Of a stretch of 42,686 nt of DNA, positions 24,404 to 33,141 are shown piece after piece. Numbering within the stretch: the stretch's first letter is position 1; the number at the start of each line of letters is the position of its first letter. The notes under the pieces were generated by a model that did not search any database, was not told where the DNA came from, and worked only from the letters and a program-made list of their open reading frames with translations. Source of the stretch: DAOUTY01 sp964453665 (GTDB lineage Bacteria > Chloroflexota > Dehalococcoidia > SZUA-161); contig CAYVQT010000028.1 in NCBI GenBank assembly GCA_964453665.1, forward strand, positions 1-42,686. Direction: 5' to 3'. The position numbers and the translations under genes were made by a program.

Positions 24404-25954
24404 TCATCGCTCCCACACTACCTCACCGCCAATGATGGTCTTCTCCACCTGGATCTCCTTTATCTCATCCGGTGCTACGCTGGTGGGATCAGCGCTTAAA
24501 ACCACCAGATCGGCCAGCTTACCGACCTCAATGCTTCCCTTCACACGCTCCTCGAAGGATGAATATGCCCCGCTCAGGGTATAAAGTCCAAGCGCCTGAT
24601 CGGGGGAAACAGCCTCCTCCGGAGAAAGGACCTGCCCGCTCTCGGCCCTGCGTGTGACCGCGGCGTAAATACCTATTAGCGGGTTACAGGGCGCCACCGG
24701 GCAATCAGAGCTCCCGGCCGGTCTGAGCCCGCTCTCAAGGAAAGACCTCGTCCGATACAGCCACGGCAGTTGCGCAGCGGAGACATCCTGTAGATACCGT
24801 TCTCCGCTGTAGAAAATAAACGCCGGCTGAGTGACAACCAAAGCGTCGATAGCTTTTAAGCGCTGCAGCAGGGGAGGGGGACACACAGAGCAATGCTCCA
24901 GGCGGTGACGATGGTCATCCTTCGGGGCCTGACGCAGACAGTGTTCCAGGGCAACAACAGCCGCTTCCACCGTGCCCTCTTCGACAGCGTGTATGGCTAC
25001 CTGAAAACCGCCCCGATGCGCCGCAAGAACCCCTTCATTAAGGTCTTCCTGTGACGGGTTGAGCCGTCCTCCGACCTCATCCAAGGTTAACTTAACCGCG
25101 CCCAGCCTGAGTCCGCTGTCACCATATCCGGGGTACAGCCCAATCTCTTTTAAATCGGCGAGGGCATGCAGCCCCGGCATCATACTGACTCTGGGAGTTA
25201 GTTCTCCGTTCTCCTTAAGTTTGACAAAGGTTTGCCAATGCTCGGTGCCATTTCTCACCGTGGCATCCTGAATTGAGGTTATGCCCGATGAAAGAAAGCT
25301 TTCATTGGCAAGCCTTATCCCCTTCCTGAGTTCCTCGTCGCTCAAGGGCGGCACAACCCGCTCGTTAATATAAGAGTTCATGCCGTAGAGCACCCCGCTG
25401 GGTTCCCCTGTCTCCAACTCACGGTCGATGAGTCCCCCCTCGGGATCCGGCGAGTCTATGGAGATGCCGGCGAGTGAAAGCGCTATGCTGTTCAGCACAC
25501 AGGCATGCAAGGAGCGATGGGTCAGCTTTACCGGGTGATATGGTGCCGCTGTATCAAGGTCGTGGCGGGTGGGATGGCGACGCTCCGAGAGGTAGAACTC
25601 GTTGTAGCCGCCAGCCTTCAGCCAGGTTCCCGCTGGAACATGCTCTGCATGCTGCTTTATCCTGGCCTGAATATCCGAAATGGCTACTACCGAAGCGGGG
25701 CTGCAATCTATGCTTAACAACCTGACAGCATAGGCCAGAACATGTACATGAGCGTCATTGAAGCCAGGGGCTACCGTTTTGCCTTCACAGTCTATGATTC
25801 TGGCAGAGGCTTTGAAGAGATCGAGGTCGCTATTGGAGCCAACATGGACTATCTCCGTACCCCCCACCGCCACCAGCCCCGCATTGCGCCGCCGGGGGGC
25901 CATCGTCAGTATGTTGGCATTGTAGAGGACAAGGTCTGCCGCTAGCGCGTTCAA
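24404..25954 (-). CDS. Amidohydrolase, YtcJ-like
   Basis: Metal-dependent hydrolase of the amidohydrolase superfamily; substrate unknown. The 516-residue product has the N-terminal beta-sandwich start (ADLVLYNANILTM), the metal-binding FNDAHVHV, a third histidine in VAIHAVEEGT, HRLEHCSVCPP, and the catalytic aspartate in PAGSSDCPVAP. It ends in the ADLVVLSADPTSV and IGGEVVWE pattern typical of YtcJ-type members. The TTG at 25954 is the only start giving the full N-terminal strand, but no good ribosome-binding site lies in front of it, so the start is uncertain. It stands alone between unrelated genes. Confidence 0.88.
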   Translation of the reverse strand: MNALAADLVLYNANILTMAPRRRNAGLVAVGGTEIVHVGSNSDLDLFKASARIIDCEGKTVAPGFNDAHVHVLAYAVRLLSIDCSPASVVAISDIQARIKQHAEHVPAGTWLKAGGYNEFYLSERRHPTRHDLDTAAPYHPVKLTHRSLHACVLNSIALSLAGISIDSPDPEGGLIDRELETGEPSGVLYGMNSYINERVVPPLSDEELRKGIRLANESFLSSGITSIQDATVRNGTEHWQTFVKLKENGELTPRVSMMPGLHALADLKEIGLYPGYGDSGLRLGAVKLTLDEVGGRLNPSQEDLNEGVLAAHRGGFQVAIHAVEEGTVEAAVVALEHCLRQAPKDDHRHRLEHCSVCPPPLLQRLKAIDALVVTQPAFIFYSGERYLQDVSAAQLPWLYRTRSFLESGLRPAGSSDCPVAPCNPLIGIYAAVTRRAESGQVLSPEEAVSPDQALGLYTLSGAYSSFEERVKGSIEVGKLADLVVLSADPTSVAPDEIKEIQVEKTIIGGEVVWER

Positions 25955-25993
25955 TATTCTACAGCGCTTGTATAGATACTCTGGCCACTATAA

Positions 25994-26533
25994 TTAAAGC
26001 GACATCAGCAGCCATGAACTAATTCGTCCAATTGTAACATCGATGTAGCTATCAACTGTGGCGCAATTCCCATACGCACCCATGCTCTCCCCGGTCCAGG
26101 GTACATCTCCACTGCTAAACCAACCGCATCTATCAAGCATCTCTTCCTTTGAGACCTCGGTTTCAATTGCCTTATCGATACTGTCGCTGATGTCAAAACC
26201 GCTGTCCTCACTGATAGCCATCGCGCGCTCCAGCCAGTCAAGCGCCCTGTTCAGACACCTCTCCACTCCATCTGTCACATCGCCAGCCTCGTCGTAGCTA
26301 ATCATGGCCCTCTCCACAAAAAGGTCCGCTATCTCCAGCACAACAAGCAGCTTGATTGCCTCTATATACTCCGCACGGCCATCCTTCGGTTGATATAGCA
26401 CAGCCCACTGTATAGTATCGATTTCACTCTCGATGTCGGCCAGCGGCGGTTCCTGCGCAAACGCAGGCAAAGAACTCATTAACACTAAGAGCAAAGCTAA
26501 GACTACGCTTACTATAAGTGGTTTTCTCCTCAT
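25994..26533 (-). CDS. Secreted protein of unknown function
   Basis: Not recognised. The 179-residue product has a clear signal peptide (RRKPLIVSVVLALLLVLMSSLPAFA, cleavage likely after AFA). The mature part is mainly helical and acidic, with three predicted helices (IESEIDTIQWAVLY, AIKLLVVLEIADLFVERAM, CLNRALDWLERAMAI). It carries several cysteines (RCLN, RCGW, NCAT) that could form disulfides outside the cell. The ATG at 26533 is preceded by GGGAGGGGG; an upstream in-frame start at 26572 lacks this. Confidence 0.65.
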   Translation of the reverse strand: MRRKPLIVSVVLALLLVLMSSLPAFAQEPPLADIESEIDTIQWAVLYQPKDGRAEYIEAIKLLVVLEIADLFVERAMISYDEAGDVTDGVERCLNRALDWLERAMAISEDSGFDISDSIDKAIETEVSKEEMLDRCGWFSSGDVPWTGESMGAYGNCATVDSYIDVTIGRISSWLLMSL

Positions 26534-26696
26534 ATCTATCCCCCTCCCAATATGTCGCGTCAGCGCATACAATTATACCACGCTTGACAAAACTTATCGC
26601 GCTGATGGCATCCCGGTGGGATTGAGGCGCAAACTGACGGAGGACAATCAGCCCGGTAGGCTACTGGAACTTATGATATTGAGTTGAGGCCCGGTT

Positions 26697-27230
26697 CTAA
26701 CGCGAGAAGACAAACTGCGTGCTTGTGTCAATAAAACTATGGTTCTCAGTATAGATGTCACTCAGGCGTACTGTGATTACCTGTGATTCGGGATAAAAGA
26801 GCCACTTTGTCTCGTAGTGCTTGAATTCACCCGACCCGAGGTTTTGTTTGATAGGGGCCGGGATGAAAAACTCCCCTTCGTTTCCATCCTGGTCCGTGGC
26901 GTATGCACCAGGGGTGAAAATAGAATAGAGACGGCTGGCCGTGAATGTCTGTCCTGTCTGGTTCTCTATTTCCCATTCAACCACAACTTCATCACCGGTC
27001 CATGAGGCTATAGTAAGTGTTATCGAGAGTCCCGTAAGCGTATGAGTGATATTCCACGTTTCGCTCACGGTAACCGGGGTAGGCGTCGGTGTAGGTGCCA
27101 GGGTAGGCGTCGGAGCACTTGTCGGCATTGGTGTCGGCCCGGGTCCTTCCTCCGGCACAGTACAGCCAACGGCCCCCACGACAAATGCCAGCAGCAATAA
27201 GGTTACTAGTTTAATAGCTAACTGCTTCAT
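26697..27230 (-). CDS. Lipoprotein with Thr/Pro linker and beta-rich domain
   Basis: Function unknown. The 177-residue product has a lipoprotein signal (KLVTLLLLAFVVGAVGC, lipid-modified cysteine at 23). A linker of about 30 residues made of Pro, Thr, Ser and Ala (TPTPTPVT) follows, then a beta-rich domain (residues 55-177) with an immunoglobulin-like alternating pattern (WNITHTLTGLSITLTIASW, VVEWEIENQTGQTFTASR), similar to the telokin-like DUF4352 fold. The protein is probably anchored on the outer face of the membrane. It sits 86 bases from the next gene upstream on the same strand. Confidence 0.7.
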   Translation of the reverse strand: MKQLAIKLVTLLLLAFVVGAVGCTVPEEGPGPTPMPTSAPTPTLAPTPTPTPVTVSETWNITHTLTGLSITLTIASWTGDEVVVEWEIENQTGQTFTASRLYSIFTPGAYATDQDGNEGEFFIPAPIKQNLGSGEFKHYETKWLFYPESQVITVRLSDIYTENHSFIDTSTQFVFSR

Positions 27231-27316
27231 CCCGCCTCTTTCGCTAAAGACACATCACCTTCAGACCTGCGAGCCGAACGTTCACCCGAACCAGCACTGT
27301 ATGAATAACGGGTGTA

Positions 27317-27844
27317 CTATCTCCACTCCCTCAAGTACTCCAGCACAGTCACTCTATCGGTTCTCTCGACATCCCTGAATTTTGTGACCTCTCTTGTATC
27401 CGGAACCTGCCGGGTATTTATGATCACCTTTATCGGCGGCGTAACTGCGTAGGCAAAAGCCTCCACGTAATCTTCGTCGTACCGCACAATAACCTCTCTT
27501 TGCTCTCCCACATCCAGATATTGCCAGACGATTTTGCTAATGTCTTTCCCTTCCTGGGTCGTAAGATTTAAGTCAATCCGAAAGTATCCGCTTTCGACAC
27601 CTGTATTCTCAATAATCACCGAGCAATCGGAGGAAGGTCTCCACCACAGGTTACTGACCTCCGTATCAATTACTTCGTAGTCTACCGGGAACTCCTCCGT
27701 GTAAGTCTCCGTTCTGAGGTAGCTTTCCGTGACAACATATGGCTCTTTCTCGTAGTAGCTGACCTCCATTATCGGGAAAAGGGCTATGACAAGAACAGCA
27801 ACCAGCAGGATTCCAAGAATGACCAGCAATATTAACCTTGTCAT
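27317..27844 (-). CDS. Membrane-anchored extracytoplasmic protein, unknown
   Basis: Not recognised. The 175-residue product starts with one strongly hydrophobic helix (LILLVILGILLVAVLVIALFP) and continues as a beta-rich domain that appears to be outside the cell. It has a Tyr/Glu/Thr-rich first section (VSYYEKEPYVVTESYLRTE) and then an immunoglobulin-like stretch (DCSVIIENTGVESGYFRIDLNL, VGEQREVIVRYDEDY). The ATG at 27844 is preferred. Together with the next minus-strand gene it may form a two-gene unit of exported proteins. Confidence 0.65.
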   Translation of the reverse strand: MTRLILLVILGILLVAVLVIALFPIMEVSYYEKEPYVVTESYLRTETYTEEFPVDYEVIDTEVSNLWWRPSSDCSVIIENTGVESGYFRIDLNLTTQEGKDISKIVWQYLDVGEQREVIVRYDEDYVEAFAYAVTPPIKVIINTRQVPDTREVTKFRDVERTDRVTVLEYLREWR

Positions 27845-28409
27845 AGTACCACGCCTGTTTGACTCAAGGTCAGGAAGCAATAATTAAATTTCGTATCCAA
27901 ATTACCCTCCACCCCTTCGCCTGTAACAAGTCCCTGATACCAGGGCCTGATATTAACACATACAAAACCCAATACACACCACCATATTTGTACGAAAAAG
28001 CCGTCAAATTCAATATCGCAGATATTTCACATCCAGTCAAGGAATGCCCGCGCCCAAAATGCGGTCAGGTATCCCGGGTATATGAACGAGCGAAGACGCC
28101 TTCTGTCCGGGCCGCATTCTCACCCAAGGGGACTATAGCCCGCTTCTACAAACGTGACAATCCCCCAAACGTTTAATTTTGCCCAGTAAATGGTCTCGGA
28201 TTAAGAGTTATAGGTTATCGTCGATATGCTAAAACTTACCAGTGGAAGTCTTGACTTTAGCCAGATTCTGTAGTTGAATGAGATTACGCACGCAACATAG
28301 CCACGAATATTAATAACGACTGTGGTGAAGTTAGAAGGGAGGCGACGCAGGTAAAAGAACCCTGAAGTACGTGAAAAATGACAAAAATACTGGAAAGGAT
28401 CAATAAGAC
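27845..28409. other. 565-base region between divergent exported-protein genes
   Basis: No gene supported. The best open stretch (27859-28176, plus) has a coding-unlike composition; only a short CPRPKCG motif recalls a zinc ribbon, and I do not call it. A TTGACT (28251-28256) with TTGAAT 17 bases later (28274-28279) may be the promoter of the downstream lipoprotein gene. A small CCCTG/CAGGG hairpin lies at 27932-27945. Confidence 0.5.
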
Positions 28410-29117
28410 ATGAAGAAGCTAGGTTTTATTCTCATTATTGTGCTGGCCGTGGTCTCGCTGCTGGTGGCTGGCTGCGGAGGTGGTGACGAAGAGGCCTCAC
28501 CTACAGCCACGAAATCCCCCGGGGCGACAGTCACAGAGACTCCCGGTGAGTCAGTGCCCCCCACCTCCACACTACCATCCGGCGAACTGGGCGACGTTAT
28601 GGGCAAAGCATCGACCATCGATTCCGTCAAGTACGATATGATAATGACAGGTCCCGGTATGCCATCAATGACTACGAAAGTATGGCTCAAACAGCTTGCA
28701 AATAAGATGAAAACAGAATCGACCATGGAGGGGGAGACTACTATCCAGATAGTAGACTGGGCTGCCGAGGTGATGTACCTGTATATGCCGTCACAGAACA
28801 TGGCATACAGGATGGATTTGACTGGAGCTCCAGAATCCCCACTGGAGGGGACAGAGGCTATTGAAGACTATGATTACACCATTCTCGGCACCGAGACCCT
28901 CGACGGGAAGGTATGCCTGGTCGTCGAATGGACAAGCGAAGGGGTAACAGCGAAGTCATGGGTTTGGAAAGACAAGGGATTCCCCATCCGGGTCGAGATG
29001 GTGACCTCTCAGGGCACAACGATAATTGAGTATAAGAACATAGACTTCAGCAACATCCCGAATAGTGAGTTCGAGCTCCCGCCAGGTGTTGAGATAATGG
29101 AAATGCCGTCTTATTAG
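28410..29117 (+). CDS. Lipoprotein with LolA-like domain
   Basis: Probable outer-face lipoprotein of unknown cargo. The 235-residue product has a lipoprotein signal peptide (FILIIVLAVVSLLVAGC) and a Ser/Thr/Pro linker (residues 25-55). The domain that follows resembles LolA/LppX-type half-barrels in its strand pattern: IDSVKYDMIMTGPG, KVWLKQLANKMKTE, YMPSQNMAYRMDL, DGKVCLVVEWT, KDKGFPIRVEM and the final FELPPGVEIMEM. Assignment rests on pattern only. A GGAAAGGA sequence lies about 10 bases before the ATG. A strong hairpin follows the stop. Confidence 0.75.
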   Translation: MKKLGFILIIVLAVVSLLVAGCGGGDEEASPTATKSPGATVTETPGESVPPTSTLPSGELGDVMGKASTIDSVKYDMIMTGPGMPSMTTKVWLKQLANKMKTESTMEGETTIQIVDWAAEVMYLYMPSQNMAYRMDLTGAPESPLEGTEAIEDYDYTILGTETLDGKVCLVVEWTSEGVTAKSWVWKDKGFPIRVEMVTSQGTTIIEYKNIDFSNIPNSEFELPPGVEIMEMPSY

Positions 29118-29141
29118 TGTAAAGACAGTAGCAGAATTATG

Positions 29142-29173
29142 GCGGCAGCTCTCGGTAGACCGAGGGCTGCCGC
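29142..29173. terminator. Strong hairpin between convergent genes
   Basis: Arms of 15 bases (29142-29156 and 29159-29173) with one mismatch and a 2-base loop, between the lipoprotein gene and mnmG, which converge here. No T-tract on either side, so it may act through stability rather than intrinsic termination. Confidence 0.55.
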
Positions 29174-29204
29174 TTACCTATACTCAAGACCCCTGATCGA
29201 ATCG

Positions 29205-31136
29205 CTATAATCCCGATGCCTCAGCGTACCTGGCCCTCTCAAGGTGCACCATAAGGATAGCGACATCCGCCGGCGTCACCCCGTATATGCGTGAGGCCTG
29301 ACCCAAAGTGGCCGGCTCAAAGTGCTTCAACCTCTCTCGCGCCTCTATGCGGAAACCACCGATGCCATCATAGTTAAACCCCGCCGGAATAGGCCGTTCT
29401 TCAAGGCGTCGAACCCTCTCGACCTCGGCCATTTGCCGGACAATATAACCCTCATACTTTGCTTCGATCTCGACCTGCTCCCGCCAATCCGCCTCAAGCT
29501 CCTCCCTGCCAAAGCCAAGGTTGTCCAGCAGTTCATAGCTTGCCTCGGGACGGCGTAAAAACTCCAGGGCGCTGACGCTGCGGCCCATCGGAGCAATATG
29601 ATATTTATGTAATAGAGAATCCAGCTCATTCCCGGGACTGAAATATGTTCTTGCCAGGCGTTTCAACTCCCCGGCGATTTCCCGGCGTTTCCTCTCAACC
29701 GCATTATAACGGTCTTCCGTGATAAGGCCCAGGCTGCAGCCAACAGGTGTTAATCTCAGGTCCGCGTTGTCCTGACGCAGCAGGAGGCGGTACTCAGCCC
29801 GCGAGGTAAGCAGACGGTAGGGCTCTGTGAGCTCCCGCGTCACCAGGTCATCGATCATCACCCCAATATAAGCCTGATCGCGGCGCAGTATTATCGGAGG
29901 TCCGCCCCTGGTTTTAAGCGCAGCATTGATACCGGCAATCAGCCCCTGACCCGCCGCCTCCTCGTAGCCTGAAGTGCCGTTAATCTGCCCGGCAAAGAAT
30001 AACCCGGGGACAAGCTTGGACTCCAGTGTAGCCTGGGTCTGACTGGGCGGCACGTAGTCGTACTCTATGGCATAGCCCACCCGCATCATCTCCACGTTCT
30101 CCAGAGCAGGGATTGTGCGCAGCATTGCAAGCTGAACGTCCTCGGGGAGGCTGGTGTTGGCTCCCTGTACATATACCTCGTTTGTCTGCCAGCCCTCAGG
30201 CTCCAGGAAAAGCCCGTGCGCATTCTTGTCGGCGAAGCGGACTATTTTGTCCTCTATCGAAGGGCAGTAACGGGGACCCACCCCGTTAATGAAACCCGTG
30301 AACAACGGGGCACGGTTAAGATTAGAGCGGATTATCTGATGAGTCGTTTCGTTAGTGTAGACCAGGTAGCAGGGAATCTGCTGTCTCCACCGAATAGGCC
30401 TGTCCTGAGGGTATACGGGATTGGGTGGAGAGAAGTAGAAAGGCTCCCCGGGCGGGATGAAGCTGAAATAAAGAGGCGTTTCGCTTCCCGGCTGAGGGAC
30501 GGTCTTGCTGAAATCGATGGTCCTGGCGTCGAGGCGGGGAGGGGTGCCTGTCTTCAACCGCCCCAGGGTAAAACCGAGATTTCTCAGGCTTTGAGACAGC
30601 CCGTAGGCGGCGAATTCCCCCGCCCTTCCCGCAGGATAAGCGGCCTCGCCCACAATCACCCTGCCCGCCAGCGAGGTCCCCGTGGTTAAGACCACGGTCT
30701 TGCCCTCGTACGTCCAGCCTGTGTTGGTCTTCACAGTCAGAGCCGCCCCGGAGCCGCCCACCGATTTCAGTTCCTCAACCAGCGCCTGCTTGAGGTCGAG
30801 GTTCGGTTGCCTTTCCAGTGTATGCTTCATGGAGAGGCTATAAAGCCTCTTATCCGCCTGAGCGCGAAGTGCGCGAACGGCAGGCCCCTTGCCGGTGTTC
30901 AGCATCCTGATCTGGATGAGAGTTCTGTCGATGTTGCGCGCCATCTCCCCGCCGAGGGCGTCGATCTCCCTGACCACGTGGCCTTTGGCCGGCCCCCCGA
31001 TGGAGGGGTTGCAAGACATGAGCGCCACATTATCCAGATTCATGGTAAGCAGAAGCGTGCTGCACCCCATCCTGGCGGCAGCCAGGGCAGCCTCACAACC
31101 CGCATGTCCGGCACCGATAACTATAACGTCATACAT
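29205..31136 (-). CDS. mnmG: tRNA uridine 5-carboxymethylaminomethyl modification enzyme MnmG
   Basis: FAD protein (GidA) that, with MnmE, modifies U34 of tRNAs reading NNA/NNG codons. The 643-residue product has the FAD-binding VIGAGHAGCEAALAAARMG, SCNPSIGGPAKGH, RIRMLN-like RMLNTGKGPAV, LTTGTSLAGRVIVGE, LGRLKTGTPPRLD, the GTSGYEEAAGQGLIAGINAA FAD motif, and TSRAEYRLLLRQDNAD. It ends in the helical MnmE-binding domain with RIYGVTPADVAILMVHLER. Length is typical. mnmE and rsmG are not beside it. Confidence 0.97.
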   Translation of the reverse strand: MYDVIVIGAGHAGCEAALAAARMGCSTLLLTMNLDNVALMSCNPSIGGPAKGHVVREIDALGGEMARNIDRTLIQIRMLNTGKGPAVRALRAQADKRLYSLSMKHTLERQPNLDLKQALVEELKSVGGSGAALTVKTNTGWTYEGKTVVLTTGTSLAGRVIVGEAAYPAGRAGEFAAYGLSQSLRNLGFTLGRLKTGTPPRLDARTIDFSKTVPQPGSETPLYFSFIPPGEPFYFSPPNPVYPQDRPIRWRQQIPCYLVYTNETTHQIIRSNLNRAPLFTGFINGVGPRYCPSIEDKIVRFADKNAHGLFLEPEGWQTNEVYVQGANTSLPEDVQLAMLRTIPALENVEMMRVGYAIEYDYVPPSQTQATLESKLVPGLFFAGQINGTSGYEEAAGQGLIAGINAALKTRGGPPIILRRDQAYIGVMIDDLVTRELTEPYRLLTSRAEYRLLLRQDNADLRLTPVGCSLGLITEDRYNAVERKRREIAGELKRLARTYFSPGNELDSLLHKYHIAPMGRSVSALEFLRRPEASYELLDNLGFGREELEADWREQVEIEAKYEGYIVRQMAEVERVRRLEERPIPAGFNYDGIGGFRIEARERLKHFEPATLGQASRIYGVTPADVAILMVHLERARYAEASGL

Positions 31137-31241
31137 TTCCCTGCACCTAAGATTCTACCACCTTGAACTCCGAACTGTCGACTTCAGACTGAAATACTAA
31201 AACCGGACTTCACCCTGGAATTTTATCCGGGAATACAAATG

Positions 31242-31270
31242 TTGACAAAGGTATCATTGTATGTTAGATT
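31242..31270 (+). promoter_or_regulatory. Promoter of the trp operon
   Basis: TTGACA (31242-31247), 17-base spacer, TAGATT (31265-31270), placed just before the T-box leader. Confidence 0.7.
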
Positions 31271-31277
31271 CCCTGTA

Positions 31278-31575
31278 ACTGAATAAGCGATCGGCTGAGA
31301 ACAAGAGTAGTACGCCTCAAGCGAGGCCCAGAGAGTCGGGTTAGGTGTGAGCCGATGCCTGCGCAGAGGCGGAATGGACTTGGGAGCTGCAAACCGAAAC
31401 CCTGATAAGGGGAGTAGGCTTTGCCGGAGTGGTACCGTTATCATAACCTAGGGTATCGCCTCTGCTCGTAGAGACCGTACCCGAAAAGAGTGAGTTGTCA
31501 TCTCCACCATAAGGTGGCAGCTAACGAGGGTGGCACCGCGGATTAGACCCCGTCCCTTGGGCGGGGTTTTTAATT
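31278..31575 (+). promoter_or_regulatory. Tryptophan T-box riboswitch upstream of trpE
   Basis: Leader RNA that binds uncharged tRNA and lets transcription continue when tryptophan is scarce. It has AGTA at 31306-31309, AGAGAG at 31330-31335, and a Stem I with matching arms (ACGCCTC with GAGGCG). UGG at 31375-31377, followed by A in the GAAUGGAC context, is the likely Trp specifier codon. A small hairpin with arms CCACC and GGTGG lies at about 31504-31517. The T-box AGGGTGGCACCGCG is at 31527-31540 and competes with the terminator that follows. The specifier agrees with the trp genes downstream. Confidence 0.92.
31547..31571 (+). terminator. T-box-controlled terminator
   Basis: Stem CCCCGTCC/GGGCGGGG with a 3-base loop, then five T residues (31567-31571). 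It lies 6 bases after the T-box, as expected for the OFF structure. The trpE ribosome-binding site follows. Confidence 0.9.
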
Positions 31576-31596
31576 TGCCTTTTTGAGGATAGAAAG

Positions 31597-33141
31597 ATGG
31601 CAGTCGAGTACTTCCCCAGCCTGGAGGAATTTCGGGGGCTGGCAAAAGAGGGGAACCTGGTCCCGGTCTTTCGAGAACTGTCGGCCGACCTGGATACCCC
31701 TGTCTCGGTGTTCCTCAAGCTAAGGCAGGAAGCGCCGACATTTCTACTCGAGAGCGTTGAAGGCGGTGAAAAGCTGGGGCGCTACTCCTTCCTGGGCATA
31801 GGCCACAACGTGGTGCTGAAGTCATCGGGTAATAAAGCGATCATCCACCGGAACGGCGAGAGGCAAAAGCTGGACCTCGAAGGCCGCGACTGCCTGCACG
31901 TAGTACAGGAACTCCTGGCACAGCGACAAGTAGTCACAGTCCCCAGGCTGCCCCGTTTCTTCGGCGGCGCGGTCGGCTACCTGTCTTATGATACGGCGCG
32001 GTCGTTCGAGAAGCTGCCCGAATGCTCACGTGACGAACTGGGTTTGCCCGAATCCGTTTTCGTCTTCACCGACACCATGATCATTTTCGACCACGTGCAG
32101 CACAAGATGAAGATAGTAGCCAACACTTTCGTTGATGGTCCCGCTGACATCGCCTATGAGCAGGCGATATCCAAGATCGAGTCCATCGTGGCCAGACTGG
32201 CGAGGCCGTTACAAACGGAATCTGCTGCAACCAGCAGGACTGTAAACCTGCCTCAAGACAGAGAAAACAGGTCGAACTTCACCCAGGCAGAGTTCGAGGC
32301 CGGGGTAAGAGCCTGCAAAGAGTACATCGCCGCGGGCGATGCGTTTCAGATAGTATTGTCCCAACGCCTGCAGCGTGAGACCAGCGCGCAGCCGTTCGCC
32401 ATCTACCGGGCACTGCGCATGCTCAACCCGTCCCCCTACCTGTTCTACCTCGATATGGGAGATTTTCAGCTCATCGGCTCCAGCCCCGAGATGCTGGTAA
32501 AGGTAGAGGATGGCCTTGCCGAGACTTGCCCCATTGCCGGCACTAGGCCACGGGGCGCGAACGAAGAGGAAGACGAGGCCCTGACCGCCGAGCTTCTCAG
32601 CGACCCCAAGGAACTGGCCGAACACGCGATGCTGGTTGACCTCGCCAGAAACGACCTGGGAAAGGTCTGCCAGCACGGCACGGTCAGGGTGCCGGTATCG
32701 ATGTCCGTAGAGAAATACTCCCACGTGATGCATATCGTCTCGACAGTGGAAGGGAAGCTCAGGGACGGCGAGAACGCCTTCAGCCTGCTGAGGTCTGCCT
32801 TCCCCGCAGGCACGCTGACCGGCGCTCCTAAAATAAGGGCCATGGAGATTATAACCGAGCTCGAAGACCTGAAGCGCGGACCGTACGGCGGGGCCGTAGG
32901 CTACTTCAGCTTCTGTGGAAATATGGACACCTGCATTACTATTCGTACCATTGTAATGATAGGAAACACCGTTTATCTTCAGGCTGGGGCCGGTATAGTC
33001 TACGATTCCGACCCGACACGTGAATACCAGGAGACACTGAACAAGCTAAAAGCGCTGGATCGCGCGGTTGAAATAGCGGAAGAAGAACATAGTTCTGATT
33101 TAGCTTTGAGCGCTGAATATACGGGAAACAAGCCGGGATGA
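31597..33141 (+). CDS. trpE: Anthranilate synthase component I
   Basis: Converts chorismate to anthranilate, the first committed step of tryptophan synthesis, with ammonia from a glutaminase partner. The 514-residue product has the N-terminal domain with FLLESVEGGEKLGRYSFLG (feedback-site region), then the chorismate-binding domain with AAGDAFQIVLSQR, FQLIGSSPEMLVK, CPIAGTRPRG, AEHAMLVDLARNDLGKV and the GTLTGAPKIRAMEII motif. A GAGGA lies about 8 bases before the ATG. It is the first gene after the T-box and overlaps trpD by 4 bases; trpG is missing at the position where it usually lies. Confidence 0.97.
   Translation: MAVEYFPSLEEFRGLAKEGNLVPVFRELSADLDTPVSVFLKLRQEAPTFLLESVEGGEKLGRYSFLGIGHNVVLKSSGNKAIIHRNGERQKLDLEGRDCLHVVQELLAQRQVVTVPRLPRFFGGAVGYLSYDTARSFEKLPECSRDELGLPESVFVFTDTMIIFDHVQHKMKIVANTFVDGPADIAYEQAISKIESIVARLARPLQTESAATSRTVNLPQDRENRSNFTQAEFEAGVRACKEYIAAGDAFQIVLSQRLQRETSAQPFAIYRALRMLNPSPYLFYLDMGDFQLIGSSPEMLVKVEDGLAETCPIAGTRPRGANEEEDEALTAELLSDPKELAEHAMLVDLARNDLGKVCQHGTVRVPVSMSVEKYSHVMHIVSTVEGKLRDGENAFSLLRSAFPAGTLTGAPKIRAMEIITELEDLKRGPYGGAVGYFSFCGNMDTCITIRTIVMIGNTVYLQAGAGIVYDSDPTREYQETLNKLKALDRAVEIAEEEHSSDLALSAEYTGNKPG

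Noticed and set aside
27859..28176. 105-codon open frame in the intergenic region, with a CPRPKCG motif
   Set aside because: Only one Cys pair, unusual composition and no ribosome-binding site; could be a remnant but cannot be supported.
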